Shown here: positions 1 to 9,207 of the stretch, piece by piece
How the letters are laid out: each line of letters opens with the position of its first letter
How positions within the stretch are numbered: the stretch's first letter is position 1
Assembly (NCBI GenBank): GCA_036489755.1
Contig: DASXFD010000091.1
Coordinates: 88,170-152,169 of the forward strand
Reading direction: 5' to 3'
Length of the DNA stretch: 64,000 bases
DNA from: JABFXX01 sp036489755
Lineage (GTDB): Bacteria > Myxococcota_A > Polyangia > Haliangiales > Haliangiaceae
The notes under the pieces: generated by a model
Seen by the model: only the letters and a program-made list of their open reading frames with translations
Database searches by the model: none
Told to the model about the DNA's origin: nothing
Position numbers and translations under genes: made by a program

Positions 1-680
1 CCGAGCGGGTGAATGCCGGCGAGCAGCTCCGCGGTGACGATGCCGAGCGACCACGAGTCGACGCGCTCGCCGATCGGCTCGCCGAGCCACTGCTCGGGCG
101 CCATCCAGTCGGGCGTTCCGCCGGCACTGTGCTTGTCGGTATCGGCCGTCTTCGCGAGCCCGAAATCGACGACGCGCACGCGGCCGTCGCGGCCGATCAT
201 CACGTTGCTGGGCTTGAGATCGCAGTGGTAGACGGCGGACGCATGCGCGTGCATGAGCGCGTCGGCGACCGCGCGCACGTGGCGCAGGATCTCGTCGAGC
301 TCGAGCGGGCCGCGTATGCAGCGCTCGCGCAGCGTGATGCCGTCGACGTACTCGAGCGCGAGGTAGATGCCCGAACGATAGACGCCGAAATCGTAGAGCT
401 GGACGATGTTGGGGTGATTGAGGCGTGCGATCGCGCGCGCTTCGTCGAGGAAGCGATCGGTATCGTGCATGCCGCCGACGATCTTGAGCGCGACAGAGCG
501 GCCGAGCACGACGTCGCGCGCCAGGTAGACCTGGCCCATGCCGCCTTGGCCGAGCAGCCGGCGCACCTGATATCGGCCGAGCGTCTCGCCGACGACGAGC
601 TTCGGCGGCTGCGCGATCTCGAACCGACCGGTCGAGCTCGCACCCAGACTACGCGTCGGATCGTTCGTTCCGATCACCAT
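1..680 (-). CDS. Ser/Thr protein kinase, C-terminus cut by window edge
   Basis: Cytosolic Hanks-type protein kinase that would phosphorylate Ser/Thr on partner proteins. From ATG at 680 the frame shows a glycine-rich loop (GQGGMG, residues 44-49), the ATP lysine in VALK (about residue 66), a catalytic loop reading HCDLKPSN, DFG, and APEQ. The Arg of the usual HRD is Cys, so this is a non-RD kinase that may not need activation-loop phosphorylation. The frame runs off the left edge, so the C-terminal part (often a transmembrane segment and sensor) is not visible. It lies 65 bp downstream of a second kinase on the same strand, probably co-transcribed. The kinase call is secure; the substrate is unknown. 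Confidence 0.9.
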   Translation of the reverse strand, partial: MVIGTNDPTRSLGASSTGRFEIAQPPKLVVGETLGRYQVRRLLGQGGMGQVYLARDVVLGRSVALKIVGGMHDTDRFLDEARAIARLNHPNIVQLYDFGVYRSGIYLALEYVDGITLRERCIRGPLELDEILRHVRAVADALMHAHASAVYHCDLKPSNVMIGRDGRVRVVDFGLAKTADTDKHSAGGTPDWMAPEQWLGEPIGERVDSWSLGIVTAELLAGIHPL

Positions 681-745
681 GAGTGGCGCACCACCATGCG
701 CGCCAAGATCTCGACGGTAGGCGGGATCGCGCATCGTCGCAAGCC

Positions 746-1672
746 TCAGCGACAGCTCGAGGTTGCTGCGGCTGCGGCCGGAGCGGGCGCAGCTGCGCGC
801 TCCGCGATGCGCATGCCGGTGAGGATCGCGAGCGCGGATGCGGCGACGACAGCGAGCCCGACGGCGGCACGCGGCAGGCGTCGCTCGATGGCTGGCTCGA
901 GCGCGAGCGCCGACACCGACAACGTGGTCGCTGCGATCGGCAGCGCTTCGAGGGACCCGAGTGGGTACGGCGTGCCGCGCGTCGAGATCGTCGCGAGCGC
1001 GCGGGCGAGCTCGCGTGAGGATGCAAAACGCGACCGTGGAGCTTTCTCGAGACAGCGCGCGACGAGCGCGTCGAGAGCGGGCGAGATGCCGCCGAGCAGC
1101 TCCGACAGCCGCGGTGCCGGCGCGCTCGCGTGTTGCGCGATCAGCTCGCGCGGCGAGCCGAGAAACGGCGGCCGCCCGGCGAGCATCGCGAACAGCACGC
1201 AGCCGAACGAATAGATGTCCGCGCGCGCGTCGCGATCGCGCTCCGGCGCCATGTACGCGGGTGTGCCGCTCGGCGGCGCGGCGGGCTCGCCGGGTGCGCT
1301 CGCGCTGCCGAAGTCGATGAGCGTGGCCCCGACCACGTTCTCCGGCTTGACGTCGTGGTGCACGATCCCACGCGCGTGCAGGCTCGCGAGCGTTCGGCAG
1401 AGCCGGCGTGCGATCGCGATCGCGTCGCCGAGCGGCAAGCGGCCGAGTCGGCGGATCCGCGCGTCGAGCGGTTCGCCGTCGGCGAGCTCCATCACGAACT
1501 GATCGGTCGCGATCGCGAGCACGCGGACGGCGCCGGCCAGCGCCGTGATCCGCGCTTCGCGTGGTGTGGCACGCTTGACGACCACGCGGCCATACACCGC
1601 GTGATTCGCGAGCCACACCTCGCGCCCGAGCTTTCGGACGAGCTCCACGCATCGTCTCGTAGCAGCCGCCAT
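746..1672 (-). CDS. Membrane-anchored Ser/Thr kinase lacking a glycine-rich loop
   Basis: Protein kinase-like protein of 308 residues. The visible motifs are VVVKR (ATP lysine, about residue 33), a catalytic loop VHHDVKPEN (His in place of Arg of HRD), IDFG, and the GTPAYMAPE activation segment. Then comes the usual C-lobe and a hydrophobic helix close to the C-terminus. No GxGxxG loop is recognisable near the start, so ATP binding may be altered. The start is set at ATG 1672, which begins the domain directly; the frame is open further upstream to 1780, but that extension is Arg/Cys-rich and not kinase-like. It sits upstream of the kinase ending at 680 and diverges from the small gene at 1804. 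Confidence 0.8.
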   Translation of the reverse strand: MAAATRRCVELVRKLGREVWLANHAVYGRVVVKRATPREARITALAGAVRVLAIATDQFVMELADGEPLDARIRRLGRLPLGDAIAIARRLCRTLASLHARGIVHHDVKPENVVGATLIDFGSASAPGEPAAPPSGTPAYMAPERDRDARADIYSFGCVLFAMLAGRPPFLGSPRELIAQHASAPAPRLSELLGGISPALDALVARCLEKAPRSRFASSRELARALATISTRGTPYPLGSLEALPIAATTLSVSALALEPAIERRLPRAAVGLAVVAASALAILTGMRIAERAAAPAPAAAAATSSCR

Positions 1673-1803
1673 GCCCGCGCATTCACGGGCAGATCGGCGC
1701 GCGATTCGAACCGTGCACATGTGCATGCACATGGGCAGCAGGCGTGCGCGCGCTCCAGATGTCCGAAATCTCGCGGGCACATCCCGTGCACATACGCCCC
1801 GAG

Positions 1804-2079
1804 ATGACCGATGAACGCCACGTCGCGAGCCTCTTGGTTCGCCTCACCGACAGCCTCGGCCGACCGACCGCGAACCAATTGCTCGATCAATGTAATGCGG
1901 CGGTGATCGCGTGCCTCGCGAGCGCACGAATCGGCGATGACGAGCCATCGGCGCCGACCTCGCAAGAGCTGGTCGAGCTCGCCGAGCGCGTGGTCAGCGC
2001 GCCGCCTCGCGAGCGCCCCAACGTGCTTCGCGAGATCCGTAGTGCACTCGGTAGGTTGGACATGCACCGCGCGGTCTAA
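1804..2079 (+). CDS. Small hypothetical protein, 91 aa
   Basis: I do not recognise this family. The protein is short, soluble and mostly helical in character, with alternating acidic and basic residues and no signal peptide or membrane segment. ATG 1804 is preferred over an in-frame ATG at 1744 because the upstream extension is basic and overlaps the divergent promoter region of the kinase at 1672. It ends 42 bp before the 1460-residue repeat protein and is probably in the same transcript. Codon choice (G/C in third positions) fits its neighbours, which supports its being a real gene. Confidence 0.6.
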   Translation: MTDERHVASLLVRLTDSLGRPTANQLLDQCNAAVIACLASARIGDDEPSAPTSQELVELAERVVSAPPRERPNVLREIRSALGRLDMHRAV

Positions 2080-2121
2080 GCCGCCGGAAGCTTTCGGCCC
2101 GCGCGCGCGTAGAATGGCGAC

Positions 2122-5100
2122 GTGGCGGACCTCCAGCAGCAGCAGACCGGCACCGCAGCAACCGCCACCAAAGCCAAGCCGGGCCAGCAGGCTGTTTCGA
2201 AGGGCGTGCGTGCGCTCAACTACCGGCTGAGCACCGCGCACGGTCATCCGTCGGTCTCGTCGGTCGTTCAGATCGTCCAGCGCTATCCGGAAGATCGCGA
2301 CGCGATCATGGAAGCGCTGCACCAGAAGCTCGGCAACGGGTTCGTGCAGCAGGTCGTCGATGCCGCGCAGCGCGCGCATGCCGCTCGCGGCAGTCGTCCC
2401 GAGGTCGCGACCGCGCCGGAACCCGAAGAGACGCACGGCGCCGCGCCGAAGCCCGCGCAACCGTCGTCGATTCCCGCGCCGGCGATCGCGCCTGCGCCGG
2501 CGACTCACGCAGCGCCGGCCGCGAGTGCGGCACCCGTCGCGGCGGCGGTCGCATCGTCGCCGGTCAGCACGGCGACGCCGGCGAAGTCCGCGGAGCTCGA
2601 GCAGCACGGTTGGTGGCAGAACACGAAGGAGGCGACCGCCGACGCGGCGCAGCTGATCGAGGAAGCGCACCAGCTCACGACGTTTCATCCGCTCAGCGGC
2701 ACGTTCGAAGGCACGGTCGATCTGTCGGCGGCGATCCGGCTCGTGCAGCTCGTCTTGCCGGCACGCTGGCTGCCGGCGCTCACGCTCGGCCAAGCTCCGA
2801 GCGGCACGAACCAGGTCTTCCTGCAGGTCAACCTCTATCATCGCACCGCGCTGATCACCGCCACGCAGGTTCACATCGCCGGCTTCGCGAACGCGAAGCT
2901 GCAGACCGGCGCGTGCACGCTGCAAGGCCTGCAGGCGCACGGTACGTTCCACTCGGTCGACGTCGCGGTCGAGCACGCGCATTTCGATCACGTCACGTTC
3001 GTGCGCGATGGCGAGCACCTCGGCGCGACGGCGATGGACGTGACCAACCTGCGCGCGAACGGCACGCACGCGGACGGCGCGATGTCGTTCAGCGACGCGC
3101 ACATTCATGGGCTCGCGTATCCAAACGTACCGCCGGTCGACCTCGACATTCCGGGCGGCGCGAGCTTCGACCGAGTCTGGGCGCATGCGGCGACGCCGAA
3201 GAAGCCGGCTGCGGCGGGCGGCTTGCCGGAGGTGCCCGCGGCGGCGGACGTGCTGCCGCAAAACAGCCGCATCGCGATCAAGCTCGTCGGGCTGCAGGGC
3301 GGCACCTCGGCAACGAAGGGGCAAGCCGGATTCGAGCAGCTGCGCGCGGCGATCGTTCAAAACGGCGGGCACGAGCTCGCGAGCGTCGAGATCGACGGGT
3401 TTCGAGGAGCCGGCTCGGTCGGTCCCGGTGCTCAGGTCGCGGGCGGCGCGTCGATCCGGCAGCTCGTGGTCACCGGCGATTCGAAGCTCGTCGATACGCT
3501 GCTCAAGAACCCACAGGTCGCCGGCGATCCGCACGTCAAAGCGGCGCTCGATCTGGTGCGCAGCGTCGGCATCGATCCGGCGATCAGCGGCAAGCTCGTC
3601 GCGCACGACATCACCGCCACGCACGGCGCGACCGGCGATCAAGCGCGCGGCGACTTCGACGGCAGCTTCGACGTCCCGCAGCTCGGCCTGCTCGACGTGA
3701 AGCTGAAGGGCATGACGGCGAGCTCGAACGCCGGTGGTGCGCAGGTCGCGACCCAGTTCGAGTCGTGCGCGCTCACGCTGCACGATCACGAGCACAAAGA
3801 GATCGCATACCTCGAGCTCGACGGCGGCACCGCGAAGATCGCCGGCACGGATCGCCAAGGTCAGGTCAAGCAGATCGCAGCGCGCGGCAACGTCGCGCAG
3901 CTGGTCAGCGCGGGCGACGCGATCGTGAACCACATGCCGGTCAACGTACGCGGCGCGCTGCACGCGGTTCGCGCGCTCGGTGTGTCGGGCTCGGTGACGG
4001 GCTCGCTCGCGGTCGACAGCGACGGCAAGACCACGACGTTCTCGGGCGACTTCGACGCCGAAGTCGACGCCGGCGACACCGGCTCGATCGCGCTGCACGT
4101 GACCGGATTGCACGGCAGCGACAGCGGCGCGGTGTCGTTCGCGTCGTTCACGGCGTCGATGAAAGACGCGAAGGGCCGGCAGGCCGCGTCGATCGACATC
4201 GAAGGCGGCGAGACGGCCTCGGGCAAGCCGGGCCACGACAAGGCGACCGCGAAGAAGATCAGCGCAAAGGGCGAGGACGCGAGCGTGAGCGCGATGATCG
4301 CGGCGCTGCAGAAGAAGGCGACGTCGCTGCCGACGCCGGTGAAGGCATCGTTCGCGATGGTGCGCCGGTTCTACGCGAACGCGGGTGGCTCGATCGCGAT
4401 GACGAACGCGGCGGTCGGCACGACGGCGGCGGGCGCCGACACCGCGCGCGCGTCGCAGATCGATGCGTCGTTCGAGCTCAAAGGCGCGGGCACGGCGCAG
4501 GTTTCGCTCGCCGGATTCCACACCACGCTCGGCAAGAGCAGCGATTCGGTCGCGTTCACCACGTTCGAAGCGACGCTCGTCGATCAGGCCGGCCACAAAG
4601 CGGCGCACGTTCACATCGAGGGCTCGCACGATTCGTTCGCGAGCGCCGGCAAGCACGACGACTTCGCGCTGTCCGCAAAGTCGATCCGCATCGACGGCAA
4701 TTCGAAGCAGGCGAGCGCGTTGTTCGCCGGTGTGCGCGCGCACCTGTCGACGCTGCCGCCGCCGATCGCGGCGTCGTTCAAGATGATCGAGAAGTACACC
4801 GGCGAGGTCGCGGCGACCGGTACGATCACGGCGACGAACGTGGCCGTCGCGTCGAAGGGCGGCGAGGTCACCGGCCACGCGTCGATCGACGGCTCCGTGA
4901 AGGTTGCGGAAGGCACGCTCACGGCGAAGCTGCTCAACAGCCGCAGCGACGGCGAGCAGCTCGCGTTCGATGCGCTCGACGTCTCGCTCAAGGACAAGCA
5001 CGGTGCGATCGCGGCGTCGCTGCACGCGACCGGCGCGAAGGCCGACGCGAAGTCCAAATCGGCCAAGCTCGACGACATCCATGTCGTCGGCGACGCGTCG

Positions 5101-6504
5101 AAGCTGCGCGAGGTACTCGATCCGTCGATCCAGAAGATGATGCCGGCGCAGATCGGTCGCGTGCTCGCGATGCTCGACGACTCGAGCCTGACGCTCGCGG
5201 CGGGCGGCGTCTCGATCGAGCAGGGCGCGACCGGCACGCATGCCGAGGTCCGCACGATCAACGCGAGCGGCACGATCGAGGTCAGCGACCCGAGCGGCAA
5301 CACGTACACCGGACGCAACGCGCAGCTCGAGCTCGACGGCGCGCAGGTCGTGCTCGGCTCCGACAACAAGCCGCGCGAGCTCGACGCGACCGCGATGTCG
5401 GTTCGCGGCAACTGGACGTCGACGGGCGCCGGCAGCGCGCTCAAAGGCGACGCGACGGTTCGCACCGGCCGCGCGCACATCGTCCTCGACGCGAAGGGCG
5501 CGCCGGTCAACGTGCAGGTCGGCGGCATCCACGCGACCGGCGACGCGACGCGCACGCAGACCAGCGCCGCGCCGGCGGCATCCGCGGCGAAGCCGACGAA
5601 GAACCAGCAGCTCGCATCGCTCGCCACCGAAACGCAAACCGCCGAGACCGTCGCCGAGTCGCTGCGCAGCGCCGACGTTCGCGCGACGCTGCCGTTGTTC
5701 GCCGGCCGCTACGGCCGCGGGCTCGAGCACGTCAACGTGCCGGCCGGCGCGCAGATCACGATCGCGGTCGAGGTTCGCAACAACGCGCTCACCAACGAGA
5801 CCGGCGTGCACATCGCACCGCCGCTCGACGTCACCGCTGGCTCGGTGAAGGGCGTCGATCTCGAGGCGAAGGGTCGCGACGGCATCATCGAAGCGCAGAT
5901 GGGCGGCATCACCGGGTTCTTCGCGCGCCTGTTCGGCGTGACGAACCTCAACAGCTACGCGGTCGGCAAGGGCCCGCTCTCGCTCGACCTGCCGTCGCTC
6001 GTCCGCCAGGTCACCGACCACATGCGCCAGGCGATCCTCCAGGCGAAGGACGCGCCGGCGGATCCTGCCAAGGCACAACGCGACGCCCAGAAGGACTCGC
6101 AGTGGCTCAACAAGGAGCGCGCGTCGTGGCAGAAGGATCACGACAAGCACCTGCGCCAGGGCGCGAGTCAGAAGACGATGTCGAAGGATGCGGAGGACCA
6201 GCCGCGCTCGGCGAACATCGCCGACTTCGCGACGACCGGCATCGATCTCGGCCGGTCGAGTGCGAGCGCCGACGTCGTGCTCGCCCGCACCAAGGACGGG
6301 ATGGTCAGCGGCCACCTGCACGGCGCGGCGAACGGCGCCGGCCGCATGCAGCTCACGGCCGATGCGCTGAGCGCGAACGTCGACGGTAACCAGGTGAACG
6401 CGCGCGGCGTCGATACCGGCGCCGTGAACGTCGCGACCACGCCGACCTCGACGTCGGTCCAGCTGTCGGGGCTCAGGATCGACGAGCTCGACTGGCGCAA
6501 GTAA
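2122..6504 (+). CDS. 1460-aa repetitive protein with tandem ~130-140-residue units, unknown function
   Basis: There is no signal peptide, lipobox or membrane helix. GTG 2122 is the only start that keeps the frame; an ATG at 2114 is out of frame. Residues about 35-75 form a small helical module ending LGNGFVQQVVD. Next is an Ala/Pro linker (about 90-155), then Gly/Ala/Asp-rich beta-strand sequence. From about residue 454 there are roughly five degenerate tandem units starting near 454, 591, 720, 863 and 992. Each opens with a helix and continues into beta-strands (for example IDGSVKV). The C-terminus (about 1300-1380) is charged and helical. The beta units recall AsmA/TamB-type repeats; the N-terminal module recalls short segments I remember from contractile-injection cargo proteins. 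Both resemblances are by eye. It is flanked by Ser/Thr kinases. Confidence 0.75.
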   Translation: MADLQQQQTGTAATATKAKPGQQAVSKGVRALNYRLSTAHGHPSVSSVVQIVQRYPEDRDAIMEALHQKLGNGFVQQVVDAAQRAHAARGSRPEVATAPEPEETHGAAPKPAQPSSIPAPAIAPAPATHAAPAASAAPVAAAVASSPVSTATPAKSAELEQHGWWQNTKEATADAAQLIEEAHQLTTFHPLSGTFEGTVDLSAAIRLVQLVLPARWLPALTLGQAPSGTNQVFLQVNLYHRTALITATQVHIAGFANAKLQTGACTLQGLQAHGTFHSVDVAVEHAHFDHVTFVRDGEHLGATAMDVTNLRANGTHADGAMSFSDAHIHGLAYPNVPPVDLDIPGGASFDRVWAHAATPKKPAAAGGLPEVPAAADVLPQNSRIAIKLVGLQGGTSATKGQAGFEQLRAAIVQNGGHELASVEIDGFRGAGSVGPGAQVAGGASIRQLVVTGDSKLVDTLLKNPQVAGDPHVKAALDLVRSVGIDPAISGKLVAHDITATHGATGDQARGDFDGSFDVPQLGLLDVKLKGMTASSNAGGAQVATQFESCALTLHDHEHKEIAYLELDGGTAKIAGTDRQGQVKQIAARGNVAQLVSAGDAIVNHMPVNVRGALHAVRALGVSGSVTGSLAVDSDGKTTTFSGDFDAEVDAGDTGSIALHVTGLHGSDSGAVSFASFTASMKDAKGRQAASIDIEGGETASGKPGHDKATAKKISAKGEDASVSAMIAALQKKATSLPTPVKASFAMVRRFYANAGGSIAMTNAAVGTTAAGADTARASQIDASFELKGAGTAQVSLAGFHTTLGKSSDSVAFTTFEATLVDQAGHKAAHVHIEGSHDSFASAGKHDDFALSAKSIRIDGNSKQASALFAGVRAHLSTLPPPIAASFKMIEKYTGEVAATGTITATNVAVASKGGEVTGHASIDGSVKVAEGTLTAKLLNSRSDGEQLAFDALDVSLKDKHGAIAASLHATGAKADAKSKSAKLDDIHVVGDASKLREVLDPSIQKMMPAQIGRVLAMLDDSSLTLAAGGVSIEQGATGTHAEVRTINASGTIEVSDPSGNTYTGRNAQLELDGAQVVLGSDNKPRELDATAMSVRGNWTSTGAGSALKGDATVRTGRAHIVLDAKGAPVNVQVGGIHATGDATRTQTSAAPAASAAKPTKNQQLASLATETQTAETVAESLRSADVRATLPLFAGRYGRGLEHVNVPAGAQITIAVEVRNNALTNETGVHIAPPLDVTAGSVKGVDLEAKGRDGIIEAQMGGITGFFARLFGVTNLNSYAVGKGPLSLDLPSLVRQVTDHMRQAILQAKDAPADPAKAQRDAQKDSQWLNKERASWQKDHDKHLRQGASQKTMSKDAEDQPRSANIADFATTGIDLGRSSASADVVLARTKDGMVSGHLHGAANGAGRMQLTADALSANVDGNQVNARGVDTGAVNVATTPTSTSVQLSGLRIDELDWRK

Positions 6505-6564
6505 CGCAACTCAGTCGCCAACGCGCCTTTTTCCTCGCTCGGGCTTCTGCGTTACACTGCCGGC

Positions 6565-8019
6565 ATGGGCTCGGCGACGCTCGCACAGGAGCCCGACCTC
6601 GCCCCAGGCACCGTGGTCGGTGACTACCGCATCGATCACACGATCGGAATCGGCGGCATGGCGACGGTGTACGAGGCGACGCAGCCGGTCATCGGCAAGC
6701 GCGTCGCGATCAAGGTGCTGCACCGCACGAAGAGCGAGAGCGCGCTCAACCGCTTCATCAAAGAAGCGCGCGCGGTGAACCTGATCGGCCATCCGAACAT
6801 CGTCGACGTGTTCGGGTTCGGCATGACCGACCAGGGCCGCGCGTATCTCGTGATGGAGTTGCTCGTCGGCGAGACGCTCGCGGTACGGATCAAGCGCGGC
6901 CCGATCTCGGTCGCCGAGACGTGCGACATCCTCGTCGAGGTCACGCACGCGCTCGAAGCGGCGCATGAAGCCGGCGTGATCCATCGCGACCTCAAGCCCG
7001 AAAATATTTTCCTCGCGAAGCGCAAAGACGTCGCGAGCGTCAAGCTGCTCGACTTCGGCATCGCGAAGCTGATCGACGGCGTCGAGGCCGGGCGCGTCGA
7101 CGACACGCGGCCCGGCATCCTGATCGGCACGCCGCGCTACATCTCTCCCGAGCAGGTTCGCGGCCAGACGCTCGACGGGCGCGCCGACATCTACGCGCTC
7201 GGTGTGGTCGCGTTCGAGCTGCTCGCGGGCCGGCCGCCGTTCAGCGGCAGCTCGGCCGGCGCGTACGAGCTGTTCGAGAAGCACGCGAAGCTCAAGCCGC
7301 CGAAACCGTCGGCGTTCAACATGCAGCTGCCGGAAGCCGCCGACGAGCTGATCGGCGCGATGCTCGCGAAGGAAGCCGTCGAGCGGCCGAGCCTCATCCA
7401 CGTCCGCGATGCGTTGTTGAAGCTGCGCGTCGCTCCGGCGTCGGCGCTCGCGGCGCAACGTGCGGCTGCCGCCGCCGAGCCGACCGATGTCCACGTCGCG
7501 CCGGGCGCGTCGATGCTGCCGGAAACGCCGACGACGCGCACCGAGCGCGCGCTGCCCGACACCGAGCACGATCGGCCGTCCTCCGCGATGGAAACGCCGA
7601 CGCGCCAGGTGACGCGCACCGAGCCCGAAGCGATCACGATGCGCCGCACGTGGCTGATCCGCGGCGCGATCGGCGGCACGGTTGCGGTCGGCGGCATCAT
7701 CGCGATCGCGATCGCGACGACGGGCGGCAAGCTGCCGGCACGCACCGACGCGCCACCCGTGCCGGTCGCGACGCAATCGCAGGTCAAGGTCACGCCGATC
7801 GCGGCGCCCGCCGAAGCGGCGAAACCGGCCGCGGTCGCCATCGCACCCGACGCAGGCGTTGCAGGCGTCGCCGGCTCCGACGACTCGATCGAGATCGATC
7901 CGGTCACGCATACCGAGCACGTGACGCACGCGCGCCATATCAAGCCGCCCGTGCCGAAGCCGCCCGCGGCCTCCGACGAGGATGCGGTGCGGAGCCCGTT
8001 CGTCGAGCACAAGCCGTGA
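6565..8019 (+). CDS. Transmembrane Ser/Thr protein kinase (PknB-like)
   Basis: Complete Hanks-type kinase of 484 residues with an N-terminal catalytic domain: glycine loop GIGGMATVYEA (about 28-38), Lys50 in VAIKVL, HRDLKPEN with Asp142, DFG at 163-165, and GTPRYISPEQ. An Ala/Pro/Thr-rich juxtamembrane region follows. A hydrophobic helix lies at about 365-387, then an extracytoplasmic Pro/Ala tail. This is the typical layout of bacterial sensor kinases. All catalytic residues are present, unlike the two kinases at 1-1672. It heads an operon: its stop overlaps the GTG of the TPR protein at 8016, which in turn overlaps the lipoprotein at 8756. A role in envelope signalling is inferred. Confidence 0.93.
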   Translation: MGSATLAQEPDLAPGTVVGDYRIDHTIGIGGMATVYEATQPVIGKRVAIKVLHRTKSESALNRFIKEARAVNLIGHPNIVDVFGFGMTDQGRAYLVMELLVGETLAVRIKRGPISVAETCDILVEVTHALEAAHEAGVIHRDLKPENIFLAKRKDVASVKLLDFGIAKLIDGVEAGRVDDTRPGILIGTPRYISPEQVRGQTLDGRADIYALGVVAFELLAGRPPFSGSSAGAYELFEKHAKLKPPKPSAFNMQLPEAADELIGAMLAKEAVERPSLIHVRDALLKLRVAPASALAAQRAAAAAEPTDVHVAPGASMLPETPTTRTERALPDTEHDRPSSAMETPTRQVTRTEPEAITMRRTWLIRGAIGGTVAVGGIIAIAIATTGGKLPARTDAPPVPVATQSQVKVTPIAAPAEAAKPAAVAIAPDAGVAGVAGSDDSIEIDPVTHTEHVTHARHIKPPVPKPPAASDEDAVRSPFVEHKP

Positions 8020-8756
8020 AGTGGCCGGCGCTGGTCGTGTTGATCGTGGTCTCGCGAGCGGCACACGCCGACGACCCGGCGCGCGCGAAGGCGGCCGACC
8101 GATCGGCGCGCGCGCACTACGCGGCACACGACTACGACGCCGCGATCGCCGATTATCAGGCCGCGTACGACGCGATGCCGGATCCGCTGTTCCTGTTCGA
8201 CATCGCGCAGTCGTATCGCCGGCTGCGCGATTGCGATCACGCGCTCGCGTTCTATCGCGATTACCTGCGGCAGCGCCCCGATGCCGACAACCACGAGCTC
8301 GTCGAGCGCTTCATCCTCGAGATGTCGGATTGCGCGACCCCCGAGGCGGCGCCGGCGACGGCACCCGCGCCGGTCGCGCTGCCGCCACAACAAACGCGAG
8401 CGGCGTCGGCGCCGCCGTTCTCGAATCGCACGCTGCGGCTCGCCGGCATCACGAGCGCCGCGCTCGGCGTGGTGCTGCTCGGCACCGCCGTCTACTTCTC
8501 GTCGCAGGCGGGCGAGGAGGCGCAGCAGCTCGAGACCGCGTGTGCGCGCGGCTGCTCGGGCGAATCGGTGGTCGGCATCGATCGCGCCGGCACCGTCGAC
8601 GATCACGATGCGATCGCGCTCTACGCGCTCGGCGGCGCGGCAGTCGCGGCCGGCGTCGGGGCGATCGTGTGGGCCGTCGTGCGCGCGCCGGGTGAAGCGC
8701 CGGTCGTGACGCCGACGCCGGGCGGCGCGACGGTATCGGCGAGGATCCGATTCTGA
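8016..8756 (+). CDS. TPR-containing periplasmic/membrane protein
   Basis: The protein has 246 residues. The GTG start at 8016 overlaps the kinase stop (GTGA), which fixes both the start and translational coupling; the same frame is open far upstream but that part overlaps the kinase. An N-terminal signal peptide (WPALVVLIVVSRAAHA) is followed by two TPR-like helical repeats (YDAAIADYQAAYDAMPDP; CDHALAFYRDYLRQRPDA). After an Ala/Pro linker come two hydrophobic helices (about 140-165 and 205-225). Paired kinase and TPR proteins of this architecture are common in myxobacteria. It probably acts as a protein-interaction partner of the kinase at 6565; that role is inference. Confidence 0.8.
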   Translation: MKWPALVVLIVVSRAAHADDPARAKAADRSARAHYAAHDYDAAIADYQAAYDAMPDPLFLFDIAQSYRRLRDCDHALAFYRDYLRQRPDADNHELVERFILEMSDCATPEAAPATAPAPVALPPQQTRAASAPPFSNRTLRLAGITSAALGVVLLGTAVYFSSQAGEEAQQLETACARGCSGESVVGIDRAGTVDDHDAIALYALGGAAVAAGVGAIVWAVVRAPGEAPVVTPTPGGATVSARIRF

Positions 8757-9172
8757 TGCGCGCGCTCGCGCTGCTACTCGTAATTGTGGCGGCCGGCGCG
8801 TGTTACTCGCCCGATCTGCCGCGCTGCGTGGTCACGTGCGGCTCCGATTCGCCGTGTCCCGATGATCTGTCGTGCGAAGCCGATCATTACTGTCACGACG
8901 ATAGCGACACCGCGGCGTGCCACGCGATCGTGACGGTCACGGTCGACGGCGACGGGCTCGTCGAGTCGAGCCCCGCGGGCCTGTCGTGCACGCCGTTTAC
9001 GAGCCCGTGCACGGAAGAGTTCACGCCCGGCAGCTCGATCGTGCTGACGGCGAGCTCGTTCAGCGGCGAGACATTCGCCGAGTGGACCGGCGATACCTGC
9101 GCGGGTTTCACCGAGCCGACGTGCACGTTCGGGCTCGAGATCTCGCTGTCACTCACGGCGACGTTTCACTGA
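8756..9172 (+). CDS. Small Cys-rich lipoprotein with a cell-surface repeat-like domain
   Basis: The protein has 138 residues. Its signal peptide ends in a lipobox (VAAGAC), predicting lipid anchoring at about Cys16. The mature part begins with a Cys-rich segment (about 24-57) of closely spaced cysteines, likely disulfide-bonded. A beta domain with the pattern SIVLTASSFSGETFAEWTG follows, resembling the bacterial repeat found in Listeria/Bacteroides surface proteins. The ATG overlaps the TPR gene stop (TGATG), so it is the third gene of the kinase operon. Its function is unknown; a surface ligand or sensor partner for the kinase is possible. Confidence 0.75.
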   Translation: MRALALLLVIVAAGACYSPDLPRCVVTCGSDSPCPDDLSCEADHYCHDDSDTAACHAIVTVTVDGDGLVESSPAGLSCTPFTSPCTEEFTPGSSIVLTASSFSGETFAEWTGDTCAGFTEPTCTFGLEISLSLTATFH

Positions 9173-9207
9173 CGTATCCTTCCGACCACCCCAACCGTCT
9201 ATCGATC

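Noticed and set aside
1492..6321. A 1609-codon minus-strand open frame opposite the large repeat protein
   Set aside because: It is the product of high-GC codon bias on the other strand, is Arg-rich and low in hydrophobic residues, and lies exactly opposite the plausible plus-strand gene.
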